A stretch of DNA of 64,000 nt from Marinobacter sp. X15-166B (lineage in GTDB: Bacteria; Pseudomonadota; Gammaproteobacteria; Pseudomonadales; Oleiphilaceae): positions 1,499,044 to 1,563,043 of the forward strand of contig NZ_MEIY01000001.1 of NCBI RefSeq assembly GCF_001752365.1. The letters are read 5' to 3'. A program made the position numbers and the translations under genes. This document shows positions 18,997-28,313 of this stretch, piece by piece. Within the stretch, counting starts at the first letter, position 1, and every line of letters starts with the position of its first letter. The notes beneath the pieces are model-generated. The model was not told where the DNA came from, did not search any database, and saw only the letters and a program-made list of their open reading frames with translations.

Positions 18997-19090
18997 TAAT
19001 CGCCAGGACAGCCCGTTGAAAACCCTGAGCGGGTTGTCCTGGTCGACTGCAGTGACTAGTCTGAGGGCTGTCTGCACGAGCCCGACCACT

Positions 19091-20914
19091 ATGATATATC
19101 GATTATGGGCCGGTGCCGCCTTCCTGCTGACCCTGCTAGTGGCATGGCAGCTGGGGGGGTGGGCCGGTTACCAGCAGGTGGAGCGGGAGAGTCTGGAAGA
19201 CTCTTTCCGCTACAGCCAGCTGATAGCCAACGAACTGAAGCGCTATCGGGCCATTCCCGAACTGATGGCCGAACACCCGTTAATGTTGCAGGTGCTGGAA
19301 ACCCCCACCGACCCCTCTTTGCTGCTCCAGGCCAACATCGAAATGAAGCGCATGGCGCACATTGTGGGCAGTTCCGACGTCTACCTGATGGATCGCACGG
19401 GGTTGACCATCGGGGCCAGCAACTACCAGTCGCCCGACAGTTTCATCGGCGGCAACTTCAGCTACCGGCCTTACTTCAGCGAGGTCATCGCCTCGGGCAC
19501 TTCAGCGTTTTACTTTGCCCTCGGCGCCGCTTCGAATGTCCGTGGGCTGTTTTTTTCCAGTCCGGTCAACAACGACGTGGGCGACCTCCTCGGAGTGCTG
19601 TCGGTCAAAGTACAAGTGGAAGGGCTGGAGTCCCAGTGGCGTCGGCCCGTGTCTCTCAATAACGCCGAAATGGTGGTGCTGGATGAAGACGGCATCAGTT
19701 TTATGGCGAGCCGGGCGCAATGGTTGTACCGGGATTTTGAGGCCGGGCGGATGGATGACGGCAAGCGCGCACGTACCGGCCTGCGGTACCCCCGGCAGGA
19801 TACCCGGCCGATCTCCATTACCCGCCTGGGGCGGCCCGGGGGGGTGTCGGCGCGCACTCAGCGTCTGCTGATAACCGATGATCAGCATCAGAGCCGGGAA
19901 TACCTGTCGGTGCGTACGCCGCTGCCGCAACTGGATTGGTCGCTGCGGGTGATGGTGGCAACCGAAGCGGTACTGTGGACCCGATTGCGCTTTGTGCTGG
20001 CCGGGGCGGGGTTGTTTCTGGGGTGTGTGCTGGCCTGGCTGTATCTGCGTGAGCGTTATCGCCGCGAAGCCGAACTGGCGCAACGGGGCGAACAGCTGGA
20101 GTTACGGGTCCGGGAACGCACCGCGGCGCTGGAAGCCTCCAACCAGCGGCTGCTGACGGAGATCGATCAGCGGGAACAGGCCGAGGCCGAGTTGCGGGAA
20201 ACCCAGCAGGAACTGATACAGGCCGCCAAGCTGGCAGTGCTGGGGCAAATGTCGGCGGGGCTGAATCACGAAATGAACCAGCCACTCACCGCGATCCAGT
20301 CGTACGCCCGGAACAGCCAACGGTTCTTGCAGCGCAACGAGCACACCATGGTTGATGCCAATCTCAAGGAAATCATCAGCTTGTGTGACAAAATGGCGGA
20401 TCTTACCCGGCAGTTCAGAGTGTTTGCCCGCAAATCCGAGGGCCGGCCGGCGACGGTGGATCTGCGCATGGCGGTGGATGCGGCGCTGAAGATCATGTGG
20501 GCCCAGGGTGACGACACCCGCAACATTGATTTGCATTGGGATCGACCGACGCAGCCGGTCTGGTGCCACGGTGATCTGATTCGTATCGAGCAAGTACTTA
20601 TTAACCTGTTAAGCAATGCCAGACAGGCGGTTGAACAAACCGATAAACCGCAAATAACCATTGTGATCATTGACCGGGGAGCGGTATGGCAGTGCCAGAT
20701 TACCGACAATGGCCCGGGGCTTCCGGCCAATACCGAACAGATTTTCGAGCCCTTCTTTACCACCAAATCGGTGAAGCAGGGGCTGGGGTTGGGGTTGTCC
20801 ATTTCTCGCCAGATTGTGGACGCATTGGGCGGACAACTCACCGGGTGTAATCGGGATGACGGCCCCGGTGCCCGCTTTGTGCTGACGCTACAAAAAAAGG
20901 ACCTCGCAGAATGA
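19091..20914 (+). CDS. Sensor histidine kinase, DctB-like
   Basis: The 607-residue membrane kinase has an N-terminal membrane segment (about residues 4-25), a periplasmic double-Cache sensor domain to about residue 300 and a second membrane segment near 305-325. A coiled coil leads to the phospho-acceptor helix LNHEMNQPLTAIQSYARN with the conserved histidine, and the ATPase has N-box LINLLSNARQAVEQ, DNGPGLP and GLGLGLSISRQIVDALGG. The architecture is that of DctB, which senses C4-dicarboxylates and phosphorylates DctD. ATG 19091 gives the membrane segment at the N-terminus; an upstream frame from 18932 overlaps the permease. Its last codons overlap the regulator gene in ATGA. It probably senses the substrate of the TRAP system next to it. 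Confidence 0.9.
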   Translation: MIYRLWAGAAFLLTLLVAWQLGGWAGYQQVERESLEDSFRYSQLIANELKRYRAIPELMAEHPLMLQVLETPTDPSLLLQANIEMKRMAHIVGSSDVYLMDRTGLTIGASNYQSPDSFIGGNFSYRPYFSEVIASGTSAFYFALGAASNVRGLFFSSPVNNDVGDLLGVLSVKVQVEGLESQWRRPVSLNNAEMVVLDEDGISFMASRAQWLYRDFEAGRMDDGKRARTGLRYPRQDTRPISITRLGRPGGVSARTQRLLITDDQHQSREYLSVRTPLPQLDWSLRVMVATEAVLWTRLRFVLAGAGLFLGCVLAWLYLRERYRREAELAQRGEQLELRVRERTAALEASNQRLLTEIDQREQAEAELRETQQELIQAAKLAVLGQMSAGLNHEMNQPLTAIQSYARNSQRFLQRNEHTMVDANLKEIISLCDKMADLTRQFRVFARKSEGRPATVDLRMAVDAALKIMWAQGDDTRNIDLHWDRPTQPVWCHGDLIRIEQVLINLLSNARQAVEQTDKPQITIVIIDRGAVWQCQITDNGPGLPANTEQIFEPFFTTKSVKQGLGLGLSISRQIVDALGGQLTGCNRDDGPGARFVLTLQKKDLAE

Positions 20915-22287
20915 CAGAACCCATGGTCGTTTTTATTGATGATGACCCGGATATTCGCCAGGTGATTGCGCAAACGCTGATGCTGGATGACATCTCCGTG
21001 GCATGCTTTGCCGATGGCGCCAGCGCGCTGGCGACCCTCGATGAAACCTTCTCCGGCGTGGTGTTGTGCGATTACAACATGCCGGAAATGGACGGCCTGG
21101 CGGTACTGGGCGCCATCCAGGCCATGGACCCTGGCATTCCGGTGATTCTGCTCACCGGCGAAGGTGATATCAGTACCGCGGTGACCGCCATGCATCAGGG
21201 CGCTTACGATTTTATTGAAAAGCCGTTCGACCACGACGCCTTGATCGAGTTGTTGCGCCACGCCCGGGAAAAGCGTCAGCTGGAGCTGGAAAACCGGCGG
21301 CTCAAAATGCAAGTGAAGATGCTGGCCCGGCCCGGTCCCAAATTGCTGGGCAGTTCGGATGCCATGCAGAAAGTGATCGCCACCATCAACCCCATAGTAG
21401 AAATCCCGGCGAATGTGCTGTTGTGGGGGGAAACCGGTGTCGGCAAAGACGCTGTGGCCCGATATATTCATGAAAACAGTGCCCGCAACGCCCATAATTT
21501 TGTCGCCATCAACTGCGGTGCGGTGCCGGAAAACCTGATTGAATCGGAGTTGTTCGGCCACGAAGCGGGGGCCTTCACCGGTGCCGACCAGCGCCGGATC
21601 GGCAAATTCGAGCACGCCCATGGGGGCACCCTGTTTCTGGACGAAGTGGAAAGCATGCCGTTGGCGCTGCAGATCAAACTGCTGCGGGTGCTGGAAGAGC
21701 GCAGTGTCGAGCGGCTGGGCAGCAATAGTCCGCAGGCGGTGGATGTGCGCGTGATTGCGGCCACCAAAGCGGATCTCAAGGCGCTGAGCGATGAAGGCCG
21801 GTTTCGCCTCGATCTGTATTACCGGCTCAATGTGGTCGGCGTCAGCATCCCTCCGTTGCGGGAGCGCAAAGAAGACATCCCGGTCCTGTTTCATCACTTT
21901 GCCTTGATCGCCGCAGCCCGCTATGGCCGAGAAAGCATACCCCTCAATGCCGCTCAGGCGGCGCATCTGATGCAGCAGAGCTGGCCCGGTAACGTCCGGG
22001 AGTTGCGCAATCTGGCTGAACGCTATGTGCTGCTGGGACCTGCCACGCTGATGGACAATGACAGCCGGGGCGCGGGCGGTCCGCTGACCAAGGCGGCCGG
22101 TCGGCAGACGCTGGCGGAGATGGTGGAGGCGTTTGAGCGATCGGCCATTGCCGCGGCCTTGCATCGCTGTGGTGGCAGCATCAAGGACACCATGGTGGAG
22201 CTGGGTCTGGCCCGGAAGACCCTGTACGACAAGATGAAACGCTACCGTCTGGACAAAGCCGAATTCAAAGACGGCGATCAGCCCTGA
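20911..22287 (+). CDS. Sigma-54-dependent response regulator, DctD-like
   Basis: The 458-residue protein has an N-terminal receiver domain with acidic pocket D10-D12, phospho-acceptor D54 in [11 protein letters not shown] and lysine in EKPFDHD. The AAA+ domain (about 140-370) shows Walker A GETGVGKD and the sigma-54 contact loop GAFTGADQ, and a Fis-type helix-turn-helix ends the protein. It should remodel sigma-54 RNA polymerase to activate promoters such as the candidate at 15658. The 4-base overlap with the kinase gene indicates translational coupling. It pairs with the upstream kinase; the target transporter is probably the TAXI-TRAP system. Confidence 0.93.
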   Translation: MTEPMVVFIDDDPDIRQVIAQTLMLDDISVACFADGASALATLDETFSGVVLCDYNMPEMDGLAVLGAIQAMDPGIPVILLTGEGDISTAVTAMHQGAYDFIEKPFDHDALIELLRHAREKRQLELENRRLKMQVKMLARPGPKLLGSSDAMQKVIATINPIVEIPANVLLWGETGVGKDAVARYIHENSARNAHNFVAINCGAVPENLIESELFGHEAGAFTGADQRRIGKFEHAHGGTLFLDEVESMPLALQIKLLRVLEERSVERLGSNSPQAVDVRVIAATKADLKALSDEGRFRLDLYYRLNVVGVSIPPLRERKEDIPVLFHHFALIAAARYGRESIPLNAAQAAHLMQQSWPGNVRELRNLAERYVLLGPATLMDNDSRGAGGPLTKAAGRQTLAEMVEAFERSAIAAALHRCGGSIKDTMVELGLARKTLYDKMKRYRLDKAEFKDGDQP

Positions 22288-22438
22288 CCTGAGCGCACCG
22301 GCGCGCAGACGCCCACATCAGCAAGGTGTTCCGCTCAAGAAATCCACTGCGCGGCCGTTAAGCCCCTACAGAACCGAACGGCAGGCGCCGGTTTTGGTAG
22401 CCTGCCCCGGCGTTGTTGGCCAGCTTGGAGGGTGGATC

Positions 22439-24121
22439 GTGAGTGTATTGAGTCAATTAAGTATTCGCATGCGGCTGTTGTTGGCGATTCTCGTGCCGGT
22501 GACGTTAACGGCCCTGGTCGGGGCGGCCGTATCCGTCAATGAAATCCGCAGTAACGGCGACGCCGAACTGCAGCGCCTGCACGAAACGTTGCTGGGGGCC
22601 CGCCAGGAAGGCTTGAAGAACGTGGTGGAAACTGCGCGCAGCGTGGTCGAAGCGGTGAGTCAGGATCCCTCATTGAGCGATGCCGAGGCCAGGCAGGAAG
22701 CCCTGCGACGGATCCGGGCAATCGATTTTGGCGACAACAACTACGTCTTTGCCTACGAGCGTGATTTTCGCACCCTGGCGCTGCGCACCAATCCCGCCAG
22801 TGAAGGCTCCATCGTAACCAACCCCAAGGTTCAGAATTTGATCCGCGACCTGTTCAGTGTCGCCAGAAGCGGTGAGCCCCTCGCCTACGAATGGGCCAAC
22901 CTGGCGTCCGGGGGTAAGGTTGAGCCGAAAATCGCCTACTCCGCGATCATCGACAAATGGGACTGGATGCTGGGGGCCGGTGTGTACACTACCGACATTG
23001 ATGCGGTGGTTGCGGAGGCGGCAGCCAATATCGACCGGCAAATTGCGTCCACCCTCGGTGTTATTCTGATGGCGACCCTGGTGGTGGTGGTCGCCTCGCT
23101 GGTGGTGGGCAGTCTGGTGATTCGTACGGTGACCCGACCACTGAATCGTGTGACCGGCCTGATGCGGGAAATTGCCGAAGGTGACGGCGACTTGCGCCAG
23201 CGCTTGCCGGATCGCGGCTCGGATGAGCTGGCCGAACTGGGGCGCCGGTTCAACGCCTTTGTCGGCAAGATACAACACGCCATGCAGGAGGTGGGCACGA
23301 CCACCCATCAGCTGGCTTCAGCTGCGGAAGAGCTCAGCAGCGTGGCGGTGGAAACCAGCCAGTCGGTCCAGGAGCAAGGGTCGCAAACCGACCAGATTGC
23401 GTCGGCCATCAACGAAATGGCCGCAACCATTCAGCAAATTGCCGGCAACGCCAACTCCGTGGAAAGTGCCGCGTCCGACGCGGATCGCCTCGCCCGGGAG
23501 GGCGGTGAAACCATCGGTAACGCCCAGACCGCGGTGAACCAGCTGTCCGCTGAAATTGAACAGAGTGCGCAGAGCATCGCCTCATTGGCGGAGCGTTCCG
23601 ACTCGATCCAGCAGGTGCTGGACGTGATTCATTCGGTTACTGATCAGACCAACCTGCTGGCATTGAATGCCGCCATCGAAGCCGCCCGGGCCGGTGAGCA
23701 TGGCCGGGGGTTCTCGGTGGTTGCCGACGAGGTGCGCCAGTTGGCACACCGCAGTGCCGAATCCGCCGACCAGATTCGCGAGATGATCGATGGCTTCGTG
23801 ACCGAATCCCGCACCGCGGTCGCCCGTATGGAAGCCGCACAGCAGCATTCGGGGGCAACCGTTGAGCGGATTGATCACGCCACCGGGGCACTCACCACCA
23901 TCGAAACATCCGTCGGCCATATTCACGAGCAGGTCACCCAGATCGCCGCTGCCGCCGAGCAGCAAGGTCAGGTGGCGGAAGAAATCAACCAGCACATTGT
24001 AGGCATTGTGGACGCCGCGCAGCGCAGTGACGCCGGGGTATCCCAGACCACCGCCGCCAGTCAGGAACTGGCACGGCTGGGTGAAAGCTTGCGATCGCTG
24101 GTGGGACAGTTCAAGGTTTGA
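22439..24121 (+). CDS. Methyl-accepting chemotaxis protein with single Cache domain
   Basis: The 560-residue receptor has a membrane segment near residues 12-30, a periplasmic Cache domain with [23 protein letters not shown] and [16 protein letters not shown], a second membrane segment near 205-225, a HAMP domain and the long signalling coiled coil. The hairpin tip [41 protein letters not shown] is the invariant CheA/CheW contact. Start is GTG 22439, with GGAGGG six bases upstream; a TTG at 22394 is less likely. It sits between the DctBD-like pair and a DctP-type binding protein, so it may steer the cell toward substrates of these transporters. Confidence 0.94.
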   Translation: MSVLSQLSIRMRLLLAILVPVTLTALVGAAVSVNEIRSNGDAELQRLHETLLGARQEGLKNVVETARSVVEAVSQDPSLSDAEARQEALRRIRAIDFGDNNYVFAYERDFRTLALRTNPASEGSIVTNPKVQNLIRDLFSVARSGEPLAYEWANLASGGKVEPKIAYSAIIDKWDWMLGAGVYTTDIDAVVAEAAANIDRQIASTLGVILMATLVVVVASLVVGSLVIRTVTRPLNRVTGLMREIAEGDGDLRQRLPDRGSDELAELGRRFNAFVGKIQHAMQEVGTTTHQLASAAEELSSVAVETSQSVQEQGSQTDQIASAINEMAATIQQIAGNANSVESAASDADRLAREGGETIGNAQTAVNQLSAEIEQSAQSIASLAERSDSIQQVLDVIHSVTDQTNLLALNAAIEAARAGEHGRGFSVVADEVRQLAHRSAESADQIREMIDGFVTESRTAVARMEAAQQHSGATVERIDHATGALTTIETSVGHIHEQVTQIAAAAEQQGQVAEEINQHIVGIVDAAQRSDAGVSQTTAASQELARLGESLRSLVGQFKV

Positions 24122-24233
24122 CCCGGAAAACGGGCCCGTGGCTTTTTATCGCTGCAGAGGGCGGTTATGATGCTCGGGTAACAACTCGGTTATGCAGTTA
24201 CATAATTGATAATAAAGGGATGGCTAGATTGAT

Positions 24234-25313
24234 ATGAAATCATTACGACTAACGGTCGCGGCGGGTGTGCTGGCGTTGTTGACGCTGGCGAGTGCCCCCG
24301 CCCTGGCAGAGAAAACCTACACTCTGAAGCTGGCGGAAACCTGGGGACCAAATTACCCGATTCTGGGGGATACCACCAAGAACATGGCGGCCATGGCCGA
24401 AAAAATGTCCGGTGGCCGGCTGAAGATCCGCATTGATTCGAGCAACCGGCACAAAGCGCCGTTCGGCATTTTTGACATGGTAAAAGCGGGCCAGTACGAC
24501 ATGGGCCACACTGCTTCTTACTATTACAAAGGCAAAATCCCCAACGCCATGTATTTCACCACCATCCCGTTCGGCCTGATGGCGCAGGAACAGTACGCCT
24601 GGTTTTACCACGGCGGTGGCATGGAATTGATGCAGAAGGTGTACGAGCCCCATGGAATGTTGTCCTTCCCGGGTGGTAACACCGGCAACCAGATGGGTGG
24701 CTGGTTCCGTAAAGAGATCGAAAGCGTCGACGACCTGAAAGGGTTGAAAATGCGGATTCCGGGCTTTGCCGGCGAAGTGATGGCCGAACTCGGTGTGGCG
24801 GTGACCAACATCCCACCAGGCGAGTTGTACACTTCGCTGGAGCGGGGCACCATTGATGCCCTCGAGTGGGTGTCTCCGGGGCTGGATCTGCCCATGGGCT
24901 TCCACCAAATTGCCGATTACTACTATTCCGGCTGGCAGGAACCCGGAGCTGAAGTGCAGTTCCTGATCAACCTCAAAACCTGGAACAAACTTCCGGAAGA
25001 TCTGCAGGAAATTCTGCGCGTGGCCATCCGCACGGCGGCCTATGACATGTACAGTCAAAGCACCCACGCCAACGGTATGGCCTGGGACAAAATGAAGGAA
25101 GATTATCCGAACGTCACCCACAAGACCTTCCCGCCGGCGGTGATTGAGGCTCTGCAGGAAGCCAACGAACGGTTGTTGCGGAAAGAAGCCGAAAACAATG
25201 CTCTGGCGAAAGAGATCATTGATTCGCACATGAACTATCTGAACATTGTGCGGAAGTGGACCAATATTTCGGATCGTGCCTACCTGAACACGGTGGCTCC
25301 CGAAGAAGACTGA
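24234..25313 (+). CDS. TRAP transporter substrate-binding protein, DctP family (no permease adjacent)
   Basis: The 359-residue protein has a signal peptide ending at ALAEK and DctP-family features: LKLAETWGPNYPILGDTTKNMA, GMELMQKVYEPHGMLSFPGGNTGNQMGGWFRKEI, LKGLKMRIPGFAGEVMAELGV and PPGELYTSLERGTIDALEWVSPG with the conserved ligand-binding arginine. The MGFHQIADYYYSGWQEPGAEVQFLIN region and long C-terminal helix resemble dimeric 2-keto-acid-binding members. No DctQ or DctM genes follow, so it must use a permease encoded elsewhere, or report to the adjacent chemoreceptor. The gene is flanked by its own promoter region and hairpin, suggesting a single-gene transcript. Confidence 0.9.
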   Translation: MKSLRLTVAAGVLALLTLASAPALAEKTYTLKLAETWGPNYPILGDTTKNMAAMAEKMSGGRLKIRIDSSNRHKAPFGIFDMVKAGQYDMGHTASYYYKGKIPNAMYFTTIPFGLMAQEQYAWFYHGGGMELMQKVYEPHGMLSFPGGNTGNQMGGWFRKEIESVDDLKGLKMRIPGFAGEVMAELGVAVTNIPPGELYTSLERGTIDALEWVSPGLDLPMGFHQIADYYYSGWQEPGAEVQFLINLKTWNKLPEDLQEILRVAIRTAAYDMYSQSTHANGMAWDKMKEDYPNVTHKTFPPAVIEALQEANERLLRKEAENNALAKEIIDSHMNYLNIVRKWTNISDRAYLNTVAPEED

Positions 25314-25329
25314 CCGCCACTCCCTGTGT

Positions 25330-25360
25330 CTGGAGAGCACCGCCGCGGCGGGCTCTCCAG
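25330..25360 (+). terminator. Long hairpin after the DctP-type gene
   Basis: CTGGAGAGC pairs with GCTCTCCAG and the enclosed CCGCCGCGGCGG is itself self-complementary, giving a nearly continuous stem. There is no T-run. It begins 16 bases after the stop codon. Confidence 0.65.
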
Positions 25361-25425
25361 CGCTCTCCAACCCGCTCACGTCTTTCCTCACTAACTCCAA
25401 AATCAGGCAGACCGCCAGATTAGTC

Positions 25426-25458
25426 TTGCCTCATCAAACGATAATAATTATCATTGCG
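25426..25458 (+). promoter_or_regulatory. Sigma-70 promoter overlapped by a Fur box (exbB operon)
   Basis: TTGCCT at 25426-25431 and TATCAT at 25449-25454 are separated by 17 bases, a good -35/-10 pair. The bases 25440-25458, GATAATAATTATCATTGCG, match 14 of 19 positions of the classical Fur box GATAATGATAATCATTATC and cover the -10. Iron-loaded Fur bound here would block polymerase. Transcription should begin near 25461, so translation cannot start at the upstream TTG at 25426. Confidence 0.8.
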
Positions 25459-25536
25459 ATTCTTGTTGCTGCTGATTTGGTGGGGATTCTTGTGGACGCT
25501 GCTCTTTCTGTCGCTGTCACTTCCAAAGTTGACCGG

Positions 25537-26187
25537 ATGCAAACGGTATTGGTTGCCGGTGGCCCGGTGGTCTGGATTCTGGCGGTATTTTCGGTTGTCG
25601 CCCTGACCATTATTCTGGTGAAATTATGGCAGTTCTCTCAGGCACGGGCCGAGAGTACCGCCGATGTCAGTGCGGCGTTGTCGATGTGGCGCCAGGGTAA
25701 GGGCGCCGATGCGGTCAAGGCACTGGATACGCAGCGTCCCGTTTCTGCGGTGGTGGCGCATGCAATGCAGGGCCACCTGGAGGCGGCCAACGATGCCCTG
25801 CTGCGGGAAGAAACTGAGCGCATCGCTACCGGATACCTGAACGGGTTGCGCAGCTTTTTCCGCCCGCTTGAAGTCATTGGCTCATTGAGTCCACTGCTGG
25901 GCCTGCTGGGTACCGTCATGGGGATGATTGTTGCGTTTCAGCAAATGGAAACCGCCGGCAGTCAGGTGGATCCGTCGGTGCTGTCCGGGGGGATCTGGCA
26001 GGCCCTGTTGACCACCGCCGTGGGGTTGGCCGTGGCCATTCCGGTAGTCGCGGCGCATGCCTGGCTGGAGCGCAAGGTTGATCGGGTGTCCGCCAGCATG
26101 AGTGACGCCGTGACCCGGGTATTTACCTGCCCACCGGTGTCCGTGCAGGCCGCCGGGTCTGCGGAGGCATTGCAGAGTGCAGCTTGA
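25537..26187 (+). CDS. exbB: MotA/TolQ/ExbB proton channel family protein (ExbB)
   Basis: The product (216 residues from ATG 25537) has three membrane segments. The first is AGGPVVWILAVFSVVALTIILVKLWQF, and the second and third contain the conserved GSLSPLLGLLGTVMGMIVAFQ and LLTTAVGLAVAIPVVAAHAWLERKVD. ExbB and ExbD form the inner-membrane proton channel that powers TonB. A GTG at 25492 with GGGG upstream could add 15 residues; starts further upstream are ruled out because they lie in the promoter and Fur box. exbD overlaps its 3' end. The gene order exbB-exbD-exbD-tonB indicates one iron-regulated energy-transduction operon. Confidence 0.9.
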   Translation: MQTVLVAGGPVVWILAVFSVVALTIILVKLWQFSQARAESTADVSAALSMWRQGKGADAVKALDTQRPVSAVVAHAMQGHLEAANDALLREETERIATGYLNGLRSFFRPLEVIGSLSPLLGLLGTVMGMIVAFQQMETAGSQVDPSVLSGGIWQALLTTAVGLAVAIPVVAAHAWLERKVDRVSASMSDAVTRVFTCPPVSVQAAGSAEALQSAA

Positions 26188-26569
26188 TGCCGCACCGGTA
26201 AGGCGCGCCAGGGGCATCAGCATGACGCCATTGATTGACGTGGTGTTTATTTTGTTGCTGTTCTTCATGCTGACCTCCAGCTTCGTCAGCTGGCGGCAGT
26301 TGGAGGTGGTGTCGCCGACGACCAGTGCCGACTCCCCCGCAGAGGTGCAGATTATTCGCCTGACCTCGAACCAGGGGCGCCTGGAACACGACGGGCGCAT
26401 CTATGCACCGGCCAGTGACCAGGACCTGGCTGCATTGGTGGCCGCCGCGCCGGAGGCCGTGTTTGCCATCCAGGCGGATGGCCGGCTGCATACCCAGGCC
26501 ATTATCAGCTTGCTGGACCGGTTGAAACACGCCGGCGCAGCCCATGTGTCGCTGGTGGAGGGGCCGTAA
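26177..26569 (+). CDS. exbD: ExbD/TolR family protein, first copy
   Basis: The 130-residue protein has the ExbD hallmark: one membrane helix near residues 17-37, SMTPLIDVVFILLLFFMLTS, containing the conserved aspartate that conducts protons. A periplasmic domain follows, ending in AVFAIQADGRLHTQAIISLLDRLKHAG. GTG 26177 has GGAGG nine bases upstream and overlaps the exbB end by 11 bases. The stop overlaps the next start by one base. Its neighbour is a second ExbD with a different helix, so the complex may contain two ExbD types. Confidence 0.88.
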   Translation: MQLDAAPVRRARGISMTPLIDVVFILLLFFMLTSSFVSWRQLEVVSPTTSADSPAEVQIIRLTSNQGRLEHDGRIYAPASDQDLAALVAAAPEAVFAIQADGRLHTQAIISLLDRLKHAGAAHVSLVEGP

Positions 26570-26994
26570 TGAGATTTTCCGCGACGCCGCCGAAGAAAGA
26601 CCTGGCTGCGGATGACAACCTGGTGCCGTTGATCAATATCGTATTTCTGATGCTGATTTTCTTCATGGTGGCCGGACAAATCACCGCGTCCGATGCGGCA
26701 CTGGTTCAGCCGCCTGAATCCCTGACAGCCGCCCAAGCGAAAGAGCACCCGGTGACGCTCCTGGTGACTGCGACGGGTGCCATGTACCTGGATGATGATG
26801 AGGTGACCGCGGAGCAACTGGTGTCAGCACTGGGTGTTCGGCTGGATGCAGCCGCTGACCCCGATGATGTCTCAGTGCTGGTCAAGGCGGACGCGGAACT
26901 GCCGGTGGACGAGCTGCACCAGGTGTTGCGCCATATCAGGAACTCCGGCTTGTTGCGGGTCGCGTTGCTTGCCCGTCAGGGTGATACCGGATGA
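26569..26994 (+). CDS. ExbD/TolR family protein, second copy
   Basis: This 141-residue protein resembles ExbD in topology but differs in the helix, [24 protein letters not shown]. The usual helix aspartate (LIDVV in the first copy) is replaced by asparagine (LINIV), so it may not conduct protons itself. The periplasmic half ends in [35 protein letters not shown], the typical dimer and peptidoglycan-facing fold. Its ends overlap both neighbours, so it is translated with them. Tandem ExbD genes of this kind occur in marine gammaproteobacterial TonB systems; the division of labour is not known to me. Confidence 0.85.
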   Translation: MRFSATPPKKDLAADDNLVPLINIVFLMLIFFMVAGQITASDAALVQPPESLTAAQAKEHPVTLLVTATGAMYLDDDEVTAEQLVSALGVRLDAAADPDDVSVLVKADAELPVDELHQVLRHIRNSGLLRVALLARQGDTG

Positions 26995-27941
26995 TTGCCA
27001 AACACCACTGGCTCAGTGCGGGGGTGATGGCACTGGCGCTGCACGCGCTGGTGTTTGCAGCCATGGCGCGCACCGCCAATGAGCAAGAAGGCGCAGCAGC
27101 ACCGGGGCAACAGGGTGTGGAGATCGGGTTGGGCATGCTTGGCGACTTGGGCACCGAGGCCGAGACCGTCGAGGTAAAAACAGCGCCACAGAAAGTTGTT
27201 GAGCCCGCATCGGCAGAGCCGCCGAAACCCGAGACACCCCCCGCCAGGCCGGCCCCGGTTATCGCCAAGCCGGTACCGCCGGTACAAACAGCGGAAGTGA
27301 GGGTAAAGAAAGACCCGCCAGAGCCGAAGCCGGAGCCTGAGCCAGAACCTGAGCCAGAACCTGAGCCAGAACCGGAGCCAGAACCGGAGCCAGAACCGGA
27401 GCCAGAACCGGAGCCAGAACCGGAGCCAAAACCGGAGCCAAAACCGGAGCCAAAACCGGAGCCAAAACCGGAGCCAAAACCGGAGCCAAAACCGGAGCCA
27501 AAACCGGAGCCAGAGGTTACCGCAGAACCGGCCAAGGCCGCCAGTAACACCGTGGACGCTGCTGCTCAGGGCACCAACCCCCAATCTGCCCGCAAGACCA
27601 GTACGGGCAGCGGCCAGTCGAATGCATCGGGTGGTCATCCGGGTGCGCGCAGCTCCTATTTAACAAGGGTGGCGGCCAAACTGGCGCGTTATAAACGCTA
27701 TCCGATGATGTCGCGCCGCCGCGGGCAGGAAGGTGTAACCGAGCTCAGCTTTGTGGTGGACCGCCAGGGGCGTATTGTGCAGTCGAGCGTTACCACCTCG
27801 TCCGGCCATCCCGAGTTGGACAAGGCGGTGCTGCGCATGCTGAAGAACGCGGCCCCGCTACCACCGTTCCCGGATGATCTCGCTGGGCAAACTCTGAGCG
27901 TCTCAATTCCGGTGGCGTTCCGCTTGAGTGACCGGCGCTGA
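26991..27941 (+). CDS. tonB: TonB family protein with long Pro-Glu/Pro-Lys linker
   Basis: The 316-residue protein has an N-terminal membrane helix (about residues 8-24, with [20 protein letters not shown] and the conserved histidine), a periplasmic linker with a long PEPE then PKPE run (about residues 105-175), and a C-terminal TonB domain. The TonB domain begins at [17 protein letters not shown], with [37 protein letters not shown] and ending in VAFRL. It carries energy from ExbBD to outer-membrane receptors. The start overlaps exbD by 4 bases. No TonB-dependent receptor is encoded in the window, so partners are elsewhere. The linker is encoded by 14 tandem 12-bp units. Confidence 0.92.
   Translation: MIAKHHWLSAGVMALALHALVFAAMARTANEQEGAAAPGQQGVEIGLGMLGDLGTEAETVEVKTAPQKVVEPASAEPPKPETPPARPAPVIAKPVPPVQTAEVRVKKDPPEPKPEPEPEPEPEPEPEPEPEPEPEPEPEPEPEPEPKPEPKPEPKPEPKPEPKPEPKPEPKPEPEVTAEPAKAASNTVDAAAQGTNPQSARKTSTGSGQSNASGGHPGARSSYLTRVAAKLARYKRYPMMSRRRGQEGVTELSFVVDRQGRIVQSSVTTSSGHPELDKAVLRMLKNAAPLPPFPDDLAGQTLSVSIPVAFRLSDRR
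27339..27506 (+). repeat. Tandem 12-bp repeat, 14 units, in tonB
   Basis: Fourteen exact-length units run in frame: two GAGCCAGAACCT, five GAGCCAGAACCG and seven GAGCCAAAACCG. Each unit encodes Glu-Pro-Glu-Pro or Glu-Pro-Lys-Pro. The blocks differ by single bases, which indicates spread by unit duplication and suggests the linker length can vary between strains. Units repeat without spacers, so this is not a CRISPR. Confidence 0.97.
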
Positions 27942-28030
27942 CCAACGTCAGTCAGAATCACTCAGCTGTCGTTGATCGTGAGTAAAACTGATGCAAGAGA
28001 GGCTCTCCGGGAGGAGGGGGGGGGGCGAAT

Positions 28031-28074
28031 GGCAATGAGAATTGTTTGCGTTTGTGCGAGTGGTGAACCATAGT
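28031..28074 (+). promoter_or_regulatory. Second Fur-like promoter, upstream of the 45-codon ORF
   Basis: GGCAATGAGAATTGTTTGC (28031-28049) matches 12 of 19 positions of the classical Fur box. It overlaps TTGCGT (28046-28051), which is 17 bases from CATAGT (28069-28074), a fair -35/-10 pair. Transcription would start near 28081, 44 bases before the small ORF. Confidence 0.5.
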
Positions 28075-28124
28075 CAGACGGGACCGAACGCAGATACACC
28101 AAGGTGATAAACCCGGAGGCAAAC

Positions 28125-28262
28125 ATGAGTGACTCAGCGGTTCAGATGGCCGGTTCTACCCGTTCCCTGTTGAAGGCGTGGAAGCGACTCCAACGAGCGG
28201 TAAATGAAGATAAAAAGAGTGACAAGCCCGACCCGGGCCGAACGTGGTCGGTACACCAGTGA
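28125..28262 (+). CDS. Small protein of 45 residues, unknown function
   Basis: A short ORF begins with ATG 28125, has GGAGG eight bases upstream and ends at TGA 28260. The product has a basic, likely amphipathic helix in the middle (SLLKAWKRLQRAV) followed by a Lys/Asp-rich segment and a C-terminal GRTWSVHQ. I do not recognise the family. It has no signal peptide or membrane segment. Evidence for a real gene is the strong ribosome site plus a promoter with a Fur-like box, right after the Fur-type exbBD-tonB operon. The next gene downstream is on the opposite strand, so nothing follows it in an operon. It could also be the leader of a regulatory RNA. Confidence 0.5.
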   Translation: MSDSAVQMAGSTRSLLKAWKRLQRAVNEDKKSDKPDPGRTWSVHQ

Positions 28263-28313
28263 CAGCGATGTGGATAGGGCCACCTGGTAGATGATTGCTG
28301 CAAAATTGTCACG

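Noticed and set aside
24122-24148. Short inverted repeat followed by TTTTT after the chemoreceptor
   Set aside because: The CCCG/CGGG stem is only four bases; too weak to call a terminator.
25426-25491. N-terminal extension of exbB from TTG 25426
   Set aside because: It lies on the -35, -10 and Fur box, so it is upstream of the predicted transcription start.
27339-27506. Possible CRISPR array
   Set aside because: The 12-bp units are contiguous, have no spacers and stay in frame in tonB.
26936-27550. Minus-strand frame with long Gly-Ser-Phe repeats
   Set aside because: It is the antisense reading of the tonB 12-bp repeat and not a gene; the TonB C-terminal domain confirms the plus strand.
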